Assembly (NCBI GenBank): GCA_018402385.1
Contig: JAGYJA010000007.1
Coordinates: 372,001-436,000, forward strand
Reading direction: 5' to 3'
Length of the DNA stretch: 64,000 bases
DNA from: Flavobacteriaceae bacterium
GTDB taxonomy: Bacteria > Bacteroidota > Bacteroidia > Flavobacteriales > Flavobacteriaceae
Below the pieces are notes generated by a model that worked only from the letters and a program-made list of their open reading frames with translations, was not told the origin of the DNA and did no database searches. Shown here in pieces: positions 8,120 to 17,834 of the stretch (its first letter is position 1; every line of letters begins with the position of its first letter). The translations under genes and the position numbers were made by a program.

Positions 8120-9984
8120 GAACACTGCTTATTTACGCTTTAGTAATTCTCACCGGAATTGTTTTTACGGCAAGGCTACTCTATTTACAAGTTTTTGACA
8201 ACTCCCTTAAATTAAGGTCTGAATTGAATGCTGTAAACAAAGTATATGACATCCCCCAACGCGGATTTATTTTTGACCGAAATGGAGAATTAATGGTCTC
8301 CAATCAACCCTCCTATGATGTCATGGTGATTCCCAATACTATTAAAAACCTTGATACCACCGCTTTTAGCAATTTATTAAATATAACTAAAGAGCAGTTA
8401 GAAACCTCTTTACAACGTGCTAGGGTTTATTCTCCCAGGCTTCCTTCTGTTATATTACCTCAACTTACTAAAGATGAATATGCTCATATTCAGGAAAGCA
8501 TGTATCGTTTTCCGGGTTTTTATATTCAAAAAAGAGCGCTCAGGGATTATCAAGTAAATCATTCAGCAAATATACTGGGGTTTATTGCTGAAGTCAATCA
8601 AAGAGACATTGAGCAAAATCCTTATTATCAAATGGGCGACCTTATTGGAAAAACAGGAGTTGAAGCGCAATATGAAACGCTGTTAAGAGGTCAAAAAGGA
8701 GTGATGTACATTCAAAAAGATCGATTTAATAGAGATATTGGACCCTATAAAGAAGGGATTTATGATACACTTCCTGTGCAAGGAAAAGATATTAAGCTCA
8801 CAATCGATGCTGCACTCCAAGCCTATGGAACTGAGTTAATGAAAAATAAACGCGGGGGCATTGTTGCCATAGAACCCAAAACAGGCGAAATCCTGGCATT
8901 GATTACTGCTCCCAGCTATGATCCTGCGCTTCTCATTGGAAGAGAGCGGTCAAAAAATTATACCCAACTTTATTATGACAGTATAGCCAAACCTTTGTAT
9001 GACCGAGGATTGTTGGCAGAATATCCTCCCGGTTCAACATTTAAAATGATTACAGGACTTATTGCTCTGCAGGAGGGCGTTTCAAGTATTAATGAAACTG
9101 TGTATTGTAATAGAGGGTTACGTTATGGCCAAAATGCTTTTTTGGGCTGTCGTGTCCACTCAAACCCTGTGGACTTGAAAGAAGCTGTCGCTGTATCTTG
9201 CAATGCCTATTTTGGTACTTCATACAGAAAAATATTTGACAAATACAATACACCCCAAGAAGGAATGGATGCTTGGGAAAAGCACTTGAAAAGTTTTGGA
9301 TTGGGTAATTTTCTTGGTAATGACTTGCCCATTGGAAAGCGGGGAAAAGTACCCACTTCAGATTATTACAACAAAATATACAACTACCCAACTTATAAGT
9401 GGTACAGTACTGCCACAATTTCAAATTCCATAGGACAGGGTGAAATTATTACCACACCCATCCAGCTTGCAAATATGACAGCTGCCATTGCAAACAGGGG
9501 ATATTACATAACCCCTCATATTTTAAAAGAATTGGAAGGAGATGTCACAAAAGACTCACTCTATACCCAAAAAAATTACACCACCATTGATCCTGAACAT
9601 TTTGACCCCATTATTGAAGGTATGTTTGATGTGTATAACAAAGGTTCTGCACGATCATTGCAAGTTCCCGGTATTGAAATTTGCGGAAAAACCGGTACTG
9701 CTGAAAATTTTACACGCATTGACGGTAAAAAGGTTCAACTTACAGACCATTCAATTTTTGTGGCGTTTGCACCCAAAGACAACCCTCAAATTGCTATAGC
9801 TGTTTTTGTTGAACATGGTCATTTTGGGAGTAGGTATGCCGGAAAAATCGCTAGTCTAATGATTGAAAAATACCTAAATGGTGATATCACCAGAAAAGAT
9901 ATGGAAGACTGGATATTATTAAACAGTCTTGAAGATGAATATGCAAAACCACTGAGTGGTGAACCCTTTAGAATCAATCAATAA
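8116..9984 (+). CDS. mrdA: Penicillin-binding protein 2 (peptidoglycan DD-transpeptidase)
   Basis: A 622-residue class B PBP that cross-links peptidoglycan during side-wall growth. It has an N-terminal membrane anchor (residues 3-25), a PBP dimerisation or pedestal domain (about 50-220, with PQRGFIFDRNGELM) and a transpeptidase domain. The active-site motifs are present: SxxK in PPGSTFKM (Ser307), SxN in AVSCNAYF (about 361) and KTG in CGKTGTAEN (Lys525). The start overlaps the mreD stop by four bases and the end touches the rodA start, so the run is one transcription unit. Members of this family are the target of mecillinam. Confidence 0.97.
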   Translation: MRTLLIYALVILTGIVFTARLLYLQVFDNSLKLRSELNAVNKVYDIPQRGFIFDRNGELMVSNQPSYDVMVIPNTIKNLDTTAFSNLLNITKEQLETSLQRARVYSPRLPSVILPQLTKDEYAHIQESMYRFPGFYIQKRALRDYQVNHSANILGFIAEVNQRDIEQNPYYQMGDLIGKTGVEAQYETLLRGQKGVMYIQKDRFNRDIGPYKEGIYDTLPVQGKDIKLTIDAALQAYGTELMKNKRGGIVAIEPKTGEILALITAPSYDPALLIGRERSKNYTQLYYDSIAKPLYDRGLLAEYPPGSTFKMITGLIALQEGVSSINETVYCNRGLRYGQNAFLGCRVHSNPVDLKEAVAVSCNAYFGTSYRKIFDKYNTPQEGMDAWEKHLKSFGLGNFLGNDLPIGKRGKVPTSDYYNKIYNYPTYKWYSTATISNSIGQGEIITTPIQLANMTAAIANRGYYITPHILKELEGDVTKDSLYTQKNYTTIDPEHFDPIIEGMFDVYNKGSARSLQVPGIEICGKTGTAENFTRIDGKKVQLTDHSIFVAFAPKDNPQIAIAVFVEHGHFGSRYAGKIASLMIEKYLNGDITRKDMEDWILLNSLEDEYAKPLSGEPFRINQ

Positions 9985-11240
9985 TGCAAAGCAGTGTGCG
10001 TAAAGGCAAATTTGACTGGACAACTATATTTTTATTTATAGCAATTGTAATTATTGGTTGGATTAACATTTATTCTGCTTCCCTTTCAGACAATGCTGAT
10101 GTGTTTTTTAATTTTGGTTTTCCGCATAGTAAGCAACTGGTTTTTATTGGTTTAAGTGTAATATTAATCTTTTTTATATTAGGCGTTGATTCTAAATTCT
10201 ACGAGCGTTTTTCAAGTATTATTTATCTTCTGGCTATTGGTTCACTCTTAGGTTTATTTGTTTTTGGAAGTACCATTGCAGGGCAAACAGCCTGGTATGT
10301 GTTTGGTAACGTGAGCATTCAACCCTCTGAGTTTGTAAAAGCAGCTACCGCATTGGCCATGGCAAAATACCTAAGTGACATTCAAACAAACATCAAGGAT
10401 TTCAAAGATCAATTAAAAGCATTTGTAATCATTGGAGTACCCATTGTTCTTATTTTACTTCAGCCAGACCCCGGAAGTGCTATGGTATATCTTGCTTTTA
10501 TATTTCCTATGTATCGGGAAGGTTTGCATTTTATTTATTTATTATTGGGCTTTTTTGCTGGGTTTTTGTTTGTAATTACCCTTGCTTTTGATCCCCCTCT
10601 GGTGATTTTTGGTATTTTGTTAATCGCATTGATTCTCTTTCTTAAAAACAAAAAGAAAAAACCTAATTTGCTTAAATACATTGTGATTTGCTCCGCTTGT
10701 ATTGGATTTTCACTTTCAGTTGATTTTGTTTTTGACAATGTATTTAAACAACATCATCGTGATCGGTTTAATATTGTTTTGGGAAAAGAAGTTGACATAA
10801 GGGGAGTTGGTTACAATACAAACCAAAGTGAAATCGCGATAGGAAGTGGTGGGTGGACCGGAAAAGGGTGGACAGAAGGCACTCAAACCAAAGGTAATTT
10901 TGTGCCTGAGCAACATACCGATTATATTTTTAGTACCGTGGGAGAAGAATGGGGCTTTTTAGGCAGTTTTATAGTCATATTGCTTTTTGTCTTACTTATC
11001 CTAAGAATTTTACATCTCGCTGAAAAACAAAAGTCAACATTTAACCGCGTGTATGGGTATAGTGTGGCGTCCATTATTTTTGTACACTTTTTTGTAAATA
11101 TAAGTATGGTCATTGGCTTGTTTCCCACTGTGGGTATTCCTTTACCATTTTTAAGTTATGGGGGCTCAGGTTTGTGGGCCTTTACTGTTTTGATTTTTAT
11201 CTTTTTAAGATTGGATAGTCAAAAGCATATTCACGGATAA
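9984..11240 (+). CDS. rodA: Peptidoglycan glycosyltransferase RodA
   Basis: A SEDS-family polytopic membrane enzyme of 418 residues that polymerises lipid II together with PBP2. Family motifs include VSIQPSEFVKAATALAMAKY, PDPGSAMVYLAF (conserved acidic region), PEQHTDYIFSTVGEEWGFLG in the large periplasmic loop and GIPLPFLSYGGSG near the C-terminus. It has about ten membrane segments. Its first base is the last base of the mrdA stop codon. It ends three bases before the convergent endonuclease gene, with no separate terminator between them. Confidence 0.97.
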   Translation: MQSSVRKGKFDWTTIFLFIAIVIIGWINIYSASLSDNADVFFNFGFPHSKQLVFIGLSVILIFFILGVDSKFYERFSSIIYLLAIGSLLGLFVFGSTIAGQTAWYVFGNVSIQPSEFVKAATALAMAKYLSDIQTNIKDFKDQLKAFVIIGVPIVLILLQPDPGSAMVYLAFIFPMYREGLHFIYLLLGFFAGFLFVITLAFDPPLVIFGILLIALILFLKNKKKKPNLLKYIVICSACIGFSLSVDFVFDNVFKQHHRDRFNIVLGKEVDIRGVGYNTNQSEIAIGSGGWTGKGWTEGTQTKGNFVPEQHTDYIFSTVGEEWGFLGSFIVILLFVLLILRILHLAEKQKSTFNRVYGYSVASIIFVHFFVNISMVIGLFPTVGIPLPFLSYGGSGLWAFTVLIFIFLRLDSQKHIHG

Positions 11241-11242
11241 AC

Positions 11243-12061
11243 CTACTTCAACTTCCAAAAACTATAATCCACAGGTCCTTTTAACTGTGCTTCAATTTCC
11301 TGATTGAGGTTATTAAAAATTGAAAATCCCGTTTGCTTCTCAATTTGTGAAATGGGTGTCACAAAAGTAGAAAGCGACTCACCTGTTGGTTGATTTGGCA
11401 TTAAAAAACCGATAGCTTTTGGTTCAGAAAGATGCATTCCCACAACCACTTTAAAAAAATAGTCAGGAATGGTGACTTTGTCTTTTCCAATAGAATTTAG
11501 ACCTTCTTTTAAAACCCCTCCGGTAATAATGTATAATTCACCTGTTTTTGGGACCCATTGTCTTATCTGCATTTCCAGTCGGTTCCAAACACCTGCATTA
11601 AATTTTGAATCCTGTGGACTGGCATTGCTGGTGAGAAAAGTTTCGGCATACGCCTCATAAGAAAAACGCCTGTCTCCAGCTGGGCAAAGATGGCCGCGAT
11701 CATAACCGCTCCCCCTGTAATTGCGCCAGTCTGCAGAACCCCTTTTCACCTTTTTATCGATTTCAAAATAAGGCCTGTCAAAAGAGTTGTCACTCAAGTG
11801 ACCGGGATGTAATGCATACGCAACCCATTCAGCTTGTTTGTGTTTTTTGCTGTAAGACAATGTATAAAATTGATGGTAAACAATCTCACCGCTTGTAGAT
11901 TGAGGTAAAAAAGATTTATCAAAAAGGCTTTCATTTATATCATTTTCTTTGAGAACCTCTTTAGTTTGCGTGCTTTTATTAAACTCATAATGATTCTCAA
12001 AATAATACAGCCCGGAAACAATTAAAACGATGAGTAATGGGTAAATAATTTTTCGACTCAT
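11243..12061 (-). CDS. Membrane-anchored DNA/RNA non-specific endonuclease
   Basis: A 272-residue protein of the NucA/Serratia nuclease family (beta-beta-alpha-metal fold). One N-terminal membrane segment or uncleaved signal (residues 4-22, KIIYPLLIVLIVSGLYYFE) precedes the nuclease domain. The hallmark DRGH motif is intact (YDRGHLCPAGDRR, about residue 125), and SNASPQDSKFNAGVWNRLE holds the metal-binding Asn. It should act in the periplasm or outside, degrading nucleic acid for nutrition or clearing DNA. It follows the DppC-like permease gene on the same strand with five bases between them. Confidence 0.9.
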   Translation of the reverse strand: MSRKIIYPLLIVLIVSGLYYFENHYEFNKSTQTKEVLKENDINESLFDKSFLPQSTSGEIVYHQFYTLSYSKKHKQAEWVAYALHPGHLSDNSFDRPYFEIDKKVKRGSADWRNYRGSGYDRGHLCPAGDRRFSYEAYAETFLTSNASPQDSKFNAGVWNRLEMQIRQWVPKTGELYIITGGVLKEGLNSIGKDKVTIPDYFFKVVVGMHLSEPKAIGFLMPNQPTGESLSTFVTPISQIEKQTGFSIFNNLNQEIEAQLKGPVDYSFWKLK

Positions 12062-12066
12062 TGCAA

Positions 12067-13176
12067 TTAAGTTTTTACATCCAGGGCGTCCCTGAGTGCA
12101 TTTCCAATTAACATGAAAGCCATCACGAGACTCATAATTGCAATTCCAGGGATCACTGCAAGATAGGCTTTACCTAAAATAATATATGAATAATGGTCTT
12201 TGATCATGGCGCCCCAACTGGGCATAGGAGGTTGTGCGCCAATTCCTAGGAAACTTAACCCACTTTCAATAAGAATGGCTCCTGCAAAATTTGCTGCAGA
12301 AATTACAATTACCGGAGCTAAAACATTAGGGATGATGTGTTTTGAAATTATTCTGGCATCATTAAATCCCAATGCTCTTGCGGCAGTGACAAACTGCATT
12401 TGTTTGACGCCCATCACTTGACCTCTAACTACTCTTGCCACTTCAACCCACATCGTTAGACCCACAGCAATAAACACTTGCCAAAATCCTTTTCCCAAAG
12501 TCAATGTGATTGCAATCACAAGAAGAAGTGTTGGTATTGACCAAGTGACGTTAATTAACCACATTATAAAAGCATCCACTTTTCCTCCATAATATCCTGC
12601 TATAGCGCCGAGCGTGATTCCTATGATTAAAGAAATAAACACAGCAACAAAACCGATTGATAATGATATGCGAATACCAATTAACATGCGACTCAATAAA
12701 TCCCTTCCGTATTTATCAGTACCTAAAAGGAATTTTTGTGTTTTAATGTATTTTTCAGCAATTTCTGAATTGGTTTTTGCTTCTGGAAATTGATTTAAAG
12801 AATACTTTTTTATCATCCCTGTGAATTCTCCGTCCACATATTCCTCAATCGCAATTCCTTTTTCTGTAATGGTATAATTTGATATGGGTATTGCGGTATC
12901 TGTGCTTTCAATTCCAAAAAAAAGATTTTTTATACCACTTTGATTTGAAATGACTCTTGATGGTATGGTGAGAATTTGAGTTTCAAATCCGGGTTTTTTT
13001 GAATGAATTGAAAGGTGCATTTGATTGGCGTTTGAAGAATTATCTGGCGCAATCACATAACAAAATACAGCAACAAGAGCACAACAAACCAAAAAACTAA
13101 AACTAAAAACGCCCCAAAAGTTTTTCTTAAACTTCTGGAGCGCTATCTTAGTTAATGATGTTGCTTTTACACTCAT
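12067..13176 (-). CDS. DppC/OppC-type ABC transporter permease
   Basis: A 369-residue inner-membrane subunit of a peptide/nickel-type ABC importer. An OppC N-terminal segment (about 20-45) and a periplasmic insert (about 45-150) precede the BPD_transp_1 domain. The domain carries the EAA-type loop that contacts the ATPase (ARALGFNDARIISKHIIPNV, about residues 265-284) and a LGIGAQPPMPSWGAMI segment typical of DppC. No DppB, ATPase or substrate-binding gene is adjacent, so it is an orphan here. It lies nine bases downstream of the S41 protease gene and is probably co-transcribed with it. Confidence 0.88.
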   Translation of the reverse strand: MSVKATSLTKIALQKFKKNFWGVFSFSFLVCCALVAVFCYVIAPDNSSNANQMHLSIHSKKPGFETQILTIPSRVISNQSGIKNLFFGIESTDTAIPISNYTITEKGIAIEEYVDGEFTGMIKKYSLNQFPEAKTNSEIAEKYIKTQKFLLGTDKYGRDLLSRMLIGIRISLSIGFVAVFISLIIGITLGAIAGYYGGKVDAFIMWLINVTWSIPTLLLVIAITLTLGKGFWQVFIAVGLTMWVEVARVVRGQVMGVKQMQFVTAARALGFNDARIISKHIIPNVLAPVIVISAANFAGAILIESGLSFLGIGAQPPMPSWGAMIKDHYSYIILGKAYLAVIPGIAIMSLVMAFMLIGNALRDALDVKT

Positions 13177-13185
13177 AGCAACAAC

Positions 13186-15372
13186 TTAGTCCTTTAATTT
13201 TGCTAGTTTTTCTATTTTAGTCTTACTTCTTTTTAAGTCTTCAAGCACATGAACAGCTTCTTCTACATAGATATCCTGGCTTAAATTTTTATGCCATCTG
13301 CTTCTTTTTTCACTTAAAATAGAATCCATTTTTTTTAACTCAACTTCTTGGATGTGTGAGCTAAACTTTAGATTGTTTTGATATTCAGAAATAGCATCAA
13401 AGGCTTTTGAACGTTCTTTATTTTTCTCAACGTCTGCTATGTAATTATCATAATTAAGTGGCACTAAATTATTATCTCTGCGTTCTTTGATCCATCTTGC
13501 TTGTTCTTCAATGAGCTTGAGATGTTCATTAACAGCCATTCTTTCTTTACTGTTTTTGATGACTTCTTCAAAGTCAAAATTTCCATCCCAAGTTGTGTAG
13601 TTTGCGGGTGCAATTTTATCATAAGGCAACGGGTTTTTATAATCTCTTTCACCAACATCTATAAAACTAAATCTATCTGGCACCGCCACATCACTTTTCA
13701 CACCTTCAAGCTGCGTAGAGCCTCCATTGATTCTGTAAAACTTTTGTGTGGTAACTTTAAGCGCTCCCAAGTCACCGTGTTGATTGTTGCGCATCCAGCG
13801 ATTTAAATCAATTACATTTTGAACTGTGCCTTTTCCATAAGTTTGCTTGCTACCAATAACAATTCCCCTCTTATAATCCTGCATAGCAGCTGCTAAAATT
13901 TCTGAAGCTGAAGCTGAAATTTCATTTACTAAAATCACCAAAGGTCCATCCCATTCGACGTCATTACTTTTGTCTTGAAGCACTTCCACTTTACCGTCAC
14001 CAGAAGCGATTTGAACTATGGGCCCTTTTTCTATAAATAATCCGGCGATATCGATCGCTGTTTTTAATGAACCTCCTCCATTATTTCTCAAATCCAGTAC
14101 AAGCCCTTCCATGCCTTCATCTTTAAGTCTTAAAAGCTCATCTTTTAAATCGCTTGCTGCATTTCGGGCTTTATAATTGGTCATGTCAAAATAAAACCTT
14201 GGCAGTTCTATCAGTCCATATTTGGTGTCATTTTTTTCTATTACCGCAGATTTGGCATACGTCTCTTCAAGTTCAACAACATCTCTTATTATTGTTACAT
14301 CCTGAAAACTACCATCAACTTTCTTAACAGTGAGGATGACTTTTGTTCCTTTAGGTCCTTTGATTAGGTTTACTGCATCATCGAGTCTCATCCCACCAAT
14401 GCTAACAGATTCTGTTTCATCTTCTTGCCTTACTCGGGTAATAAGATCCCCTACTTCAATTTGTTCTCCTCTCCAGGCAGGACCACCACTGATTACCTCA
14501 ACAACTTTAACGCTTTCTCTTTGCTTTTGAAGACGTGCCCCAATTCCCTCCAGTTTACCAGACATCGCAACATCAAAGCGGTCTTTATCTTGTGGAGCCA
14601 TATAATTTGTATGAGGGTCAAATTCTTCAACAACAGAATTTATGAAAATCGCGAAATAATCATTTCGATTCAAGTCATCCATAAATGAAAAATAGTCCTC
14701 AAGTGATGACAAGGTTGACTCCCTTGCTTCTATTTCAATTTCAGTATCAGATTTTGGTTCTTTGGGTTCAGGAAGTTCCTTTTCAGTTTCATCAAAATCA
14801 GATTCATCTGCGTTTTCACCGGGTTTTACATCTTTTAAGGCATTTTGTTCTTCCTTGATGTCATAGTATGTTGAAATGGTAGAAAACTTGAGTTGTTGCC
14901 TCCATCTTTCTTTAAGTTCGTCTAAGTCTTTCGCGTAATCTATTTTGTCATAATCTACATCTATAGTCTCGTCCTTATCGAAATCAAATGGAGTTTCTAA
15001 AGCTTCTTTGTAGATATTTTTTGCATTTTCCATTCGTTGTTCAAGTCTTGAGTTAACGAGATCGAAAAATGTCAAGTCTTTATTTTTTAGCTGATCATCA
15101 ATTTGAAACTCATATTTTTTAAACTCTTCAATATCTGAAGCCAGAAAATATCTTTTAAGTGGGTCAATATCATTGATAAACTTGGAGTGAACTGCTGCTG
15201 AAAATTCGTCATTAAACTCTTTGTTTGCAAAATGAGTTTTTTCAAGCACATAAGTAATTAACTCGATAAGTACTTTATCTTTATCAGGATCGTCAATTGA
15301 TTTTGTGGTAAAACTGCAAGAAGCAGCAGCTACAAAAACAGCTAACAAAAGTACTTTGAGGTTCTTTTTCAT
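13186..15372 (-). CDS. Carboxy-terminal (tail-specific) S41 protease, probable lipoprotein
   Basis: A Prc/Tsp-like periplasmic protease of 728 residues. The start at 15372 gives MKKNLKVLLLAVFVAAASCS, a lipoprotein signal with Cys19; an upstream ATG at 15381 would add only three residues. Domain order: N-terminal helical Tsp domain (about 30-240), PDZ (about 250-345, GIGARLQKQRESV), S41 catalytic domain (about 360-580) and a DUF3340-like C-terminal domain. The catalytic Ser is in NEISASASEILAAAM (near residue 485) and the Lys in YGKGTVQN. A strongly acidic insert (about 185-225) lies between the helical domain and the PDZ. It is divergent from surE. The likely role is trimming or degradation of envelope proteins. 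Confidence 0.95.
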   Translation of the reverse strand: MKKNLKVLLLAVFVAAASCSFTTKSIDDPDKDKVLIELITYVLEKTHFANKEFNDEFSAAVHSKFINDIDPLKRYFLASDIEEFKKYEFQIDDQLKNKDLTFFDLVNSRLEQRMENAKNIYKEALETPFDFDKDETIDVDYDKIDYAKDLDELKERWRQQLKFSTISTYYDIKEEQNALKDVKPGENADESDFDETEKELPEPKEPKSDTEIEIEARESTLSSLEDYFSFMDDLNRNDYFAIFINSVVEEFDPHTNYMAPQDKDRFDVAMSGKLEGIGARLQKQRESVKVVEVISGGPAWRGEQIEVGDLITRVRQEDETESVSIGGMRLDDAVNLIKGPKGTKVILTVKKVDGSFQDVTIIRDVVELEETYAKSAVIEKNDTKYGLIELPRFYFDMTNYKARNAASDLKDELLRLKDEGMEGLVLDLRNNGGGSLKTAIDIAGLFIEKGPIVQIASGDGKVEVLQDKSNDVEWDGPLVILVNEISASASEILAAAMQDYKRGIVIGSKQTYGKGTVQNVIDLNRWMRNNQHGDLGALKVTTQKFYRINGGSTQLEGVKSDVAVPDRFSFIDVGERDYKNPLPYDKIAPANYTTWDGNFDFEEVIKNSKERMAVNEHLKLIEEQARWIKERRDNNLVPLNYDNYIADVEKNKERSKAFDAISEYQNNLKFSSHIQEVELKKMDSILSEKRSRWHKNLSQDIYVEEAVHVLEDLKRSKTKIEKLAKLKD

Positions 15373-15608
15373 AAATCGCATAAGAATAATTTTTTTGGAC
15401 TACTAAAATATACAAAAAACCGTGCCAGATTAAGTAATCAGTACTAATTTTATGTTAAACGTGAATTGTTTTGGCAAGATAAAAAATGAAGTAGAAATAA
15501 ATGCCCTTTTATTGATTTTTTTACGTTCTTGATAACTTTATTAAAACAGGAAGAAAGGCAAGGTAAAAATTGGATTTTAAATTATGTATTTTAGCATAAA
15601 AAAATTTA

Positions 15609-16382
15609 ATGAGTAAAAAAAGACCCTTAATATTGGTTACCAATGATGATGGAATTTCGGCACCGGGAATTCGAATGCTTATTTCCATTATGAAAGAAAT
15701 TGGAGATGTTATTGTTGTTGCACCAGACACTCCTCAAAGCGCTATGGGGCATGCGATAACCATAAATAACACTCTATATATCAATAAAATCAATATTGAC
15801 GATGATGTTCAAGAAGAGTACAGTTGCTCAGGAACACCTGTTGATTGTGTGAAACTGGCTGTTCATGAAATTTTAAAGAAAAAGCCTGATATTTGTGTTT
15901 CAGGAATCAATCACGGATCAAACTCTTCTATAAATGTCATCTATTCAGGCACCATGAGTGCCGCGGTTGAAGCCGGAATTGAAGGTATACCCGCAGTGGG
16001 GTTTTCTTTACTTGATTATTCCTGGGATGCCAACTTTCAAGCAGCTTCAAAATTTATTAAACAAATCACACTGGAAACTTTAAAAAATGGATTACCAAAA
16101 GGAGTTGTACTCAATGTGAACATCCCAAAATTAAAAGAAAAAGACATCAAGGGTATGAAGGTTTGCAGGCAGGCCAATGCACAATGGATTGAAACTTTTG
16201 ATAAACGCACCAATCCGCAGGGAAGGGATTATTATTGGCTCACCGGCGAATTTGTAAATGAAGACAAAGGGGAAGACACCGATGAAGCAGCACTGGAAAA
16301 AGGATTCATTTCTATTGTTCCGGTACAATTTGATTTAACAGCACATCACGCTATCAAAGAAATAAACAAATGGGAACTGTAA
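15609..16382 (+). CDS. surE: 5'/3'-nucleotidase SurE
   Basis: A 257-residue metal-dependent phosphatase acting on nucleoside monophosphates. The signature ILVTNDDGISAPGI is at residues 8-21, with the Asp-Asp metal ligands. SGINHGSNSSINVIYSGTMSAAVEA carries the catalytic Asn and Ser region, read here as two adjoining motifs: GINHGSN and YSGTMSAA. The gene overlaps the next small membrane-protein gene by 13 bases and starts a rightward set with lpxB and an NlpC/P60 gene. Confidence 0.96.
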   Translation: MSKKRPLILVTNDDGISAPGIRMLISIMKEIGDVIVVAPDTPQSAMGHAITINNTLYINKINIDDDVQEEYSCSGTPVDCVKLAVHEILKKKPDICVSGINHGSNSSINVIYSGTMSAAVEAGIEGIPAVGFSLLDYSWDANFQAASKFIKQITLETLKNGLPKGVVLNVNIPKLKEKDIKGMKVCRQANAQWIETFDKRTNPQGRDYYWLTGEFVNEDKGEDTDEAALEKGFISIVPVQFDLTAHHAIKEINKWEL

Positions 16383-16666
16383 AACAAAACATAAAAAAAG
16401 AAATCTTCAGTGGTTTTTTAATTGGAATTTTTGCAAATCTTGCAGGAATGTATTTGTATATCTATTTCTTTTTGGATTATGATTTTGAAACCTCTATCCA
16501 ATTAGCTAAAGAAAATGACAGTATTGGAAATTTAATTGCCCTGGGTGCTATTTTAAATTTAATTGTCTTCTTTTTATTTATCAAAAAAAGACAGCTTTAC
16601 CGTGCTAGAGGAGTTTTGTTGGCAACCATTTTAGCAGCGTTAGTTATTTTATTTACTAAGTTTTGA
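16370..16666 (+). CDS. Small two- to three-helix membrane protein, function unknown
   Basis: A 98-residue hydrophobic protein overlapping the surE 3' end by 13 bases, which suggests translational coupling. Three hydrophobic stretches are visible (about 13-33, 50-67 and 76-96), separated by short charged turns (KKRQLYRARG). I do not recognise the family. Its position between surE and lpxB suggests an envelope-linked housekeeping role, but this is inference. The start MGTVKQNIKKE is the only ATG that keeps the first helix whole. Confidence 0.75.
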   Translation: MGTVKQNIKKEIFSGFLIGIFANLAGMYLYIYFFLDYDFETSIQLAKENDSIGNLIALGAILNLIVFFLFIKKRQLYRARGVLLATILAALVILFTKF

Positions 16667-16682
16667 AATGAAATTTAATTAA

Positions 16683-16711
16683 TGAGACCCCGGAACACGC
16701 GGGGGTGAGGA
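16683..16711. repeat. REP-like palindrome at the lpxB translation start
   Basis: GAGACCCCGGAACACGCGGG continues into GGTGAGGAC. The ACCCC and GGGGT arms can pair around a GC-rich loop, standing out from AT-rich surroundings. The GTGAGGAC end lies 5-10 bases before the lpxB ATG, so the repeat seems to supply its ribosome binding region. Confidence 0.5.
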
Positions 16712-16712
16712 C

Positions 16713-17828
16713 ATGAAATACTATATCATTGCCGGAGAGGCTTCAGGAGATTTACATGCTTCAAATTTGATAAAAAAAATCAAGAAGCTCGACACCCAAG
16801 CAGAAATTCGGTTTTGGGGAGGAGAACTCATGGAAGCTCAAGGCGGAACACTAGTCAAGCATTATCGCGAACTCGCCTTTATGGGTTTTATCGAAGTAGT
16901 GCTCAATCTGGGCACAATATTAAAAAACATCAAATTTTGCAAGCAGGATATTGAAAGCTTTCAGCCAGATGTGCTTATTTTTATTGATTATCCCGGGTTT
17001 AATATGCGCATTGCCAAGTGGGCCAAACAAAAGGGAATTCCCACACATTATTACATTTCACCACAAATATGGGCGTGGAAAGAAAACCGCATCAAAGCCA
17101 TCAAACGCGATTTGGATGCTATGTATGTCATCCTTCCGTTTGAAAAAGAATTTTATGAAAAGAAACACAACTTCCCGGTGCATTTTGTGGGACATCCCTT
17201 GATTGATGCTATTTCCAACCGGCCTTTGGTGAATCCGAAAGACTTTAGGGAAAGTCTTGGACTTGACGCCCGTCCCATCATCGCCCTTTTGCCTGGAAGC
17301 CGAAGGCAGGAAATTAAAGTGATGCTTTCAGTGATGCTGGAAGTCGTCAATGATTTTCCAGATTACCAGTTTGTGATTGCCGGGGCACCCAATCAGGATG
17401 AAGCTTTTTATCGCGAATTTATCAAACAAGAAAATGTACATCTTTTGCTCAATAAAACGTATGATTTATTGAGTGTTTCTTATGCAGCTTTAGTCACTTC
17501 CGGAACGGCAACTCTGGAAACCGCACTTTATAAAATACCCGAAGTGGTATGCTATAAAGGCAGTCGCATTTCTTATGAAATCGCTAAACGTGTAATAAAA
17601 CTCAAATACATTTCGTTAGTGAACTTGATACTGGATAAAGAAGTAGTCACTGAACTCATTCAGACAGATTTTAATAAAAAACGCTTAAGTGAAGAATTGA
17701 CAAAAATTCTGGATGATTACAAACGAGCAACGCTGTTTCTGGATTATTATGACCTTGAAAAGAAATTGGGCGGAAAAGGTGCCAGCGAAAAAACAGCAAG
17801 TTTAATCGTCAATAGTATAAAAAAATAA
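16713..17828 (+). CDS. lpxB: Lipid-A-disaccharide synthase
   Basis: A GT19 glycosyltransferase that joins UDP-2,3-diacylglucosamine and lipid X in lipid A synthesis at the inner membrane. It has 371 residues, normal length. The N-terminal motif is AGEASGDLHASNLI (residues 6-19); FIDYPGFNMRIAKWAK, ISPQIWAWKENR, GHPLIDA, LLPGSRRQEI and SGTATLETAL all match the family. The ATG at 16713 is the only good start. Six bases separate it from the next gene. Together with lptC further right, this shows a standard outer-membrane lipid A biology. Confidence 0.97.
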   Translation: MKYYIIAGEASGDLHASNLIKKIKKLDTQAEIRFWGGELMEAQGGTLVKHYRELAFMGFIEVVLNLGTILKNIKFCKQDIESFQPDVLIFIDYPGFNMRIAKWAKQKGIPTHYYISPQIWAWKENRIKAIKRDLDAMYVILPFEKEFYEKKHNFPVHFVGHPLIDAISNRPLVNPKDFRESLGLDARPIIALLPGSRRQEIKVMLSVMLEVVNDFPDYQFVIAGAPNQDEAFYREFIKQENVHLLLNKTYDLLSVSYAALVTSGTATLETALYKIPEVVCYKGSRISYEIAKRVIKLKYISLVNLILDKEVVTELIQTDFNKKRLSEELTKILDDYKRATLFLDYYDLEKKLGGKGASEKTASLIVNSIKK

Positions 17829-17834
17829 GTTTTT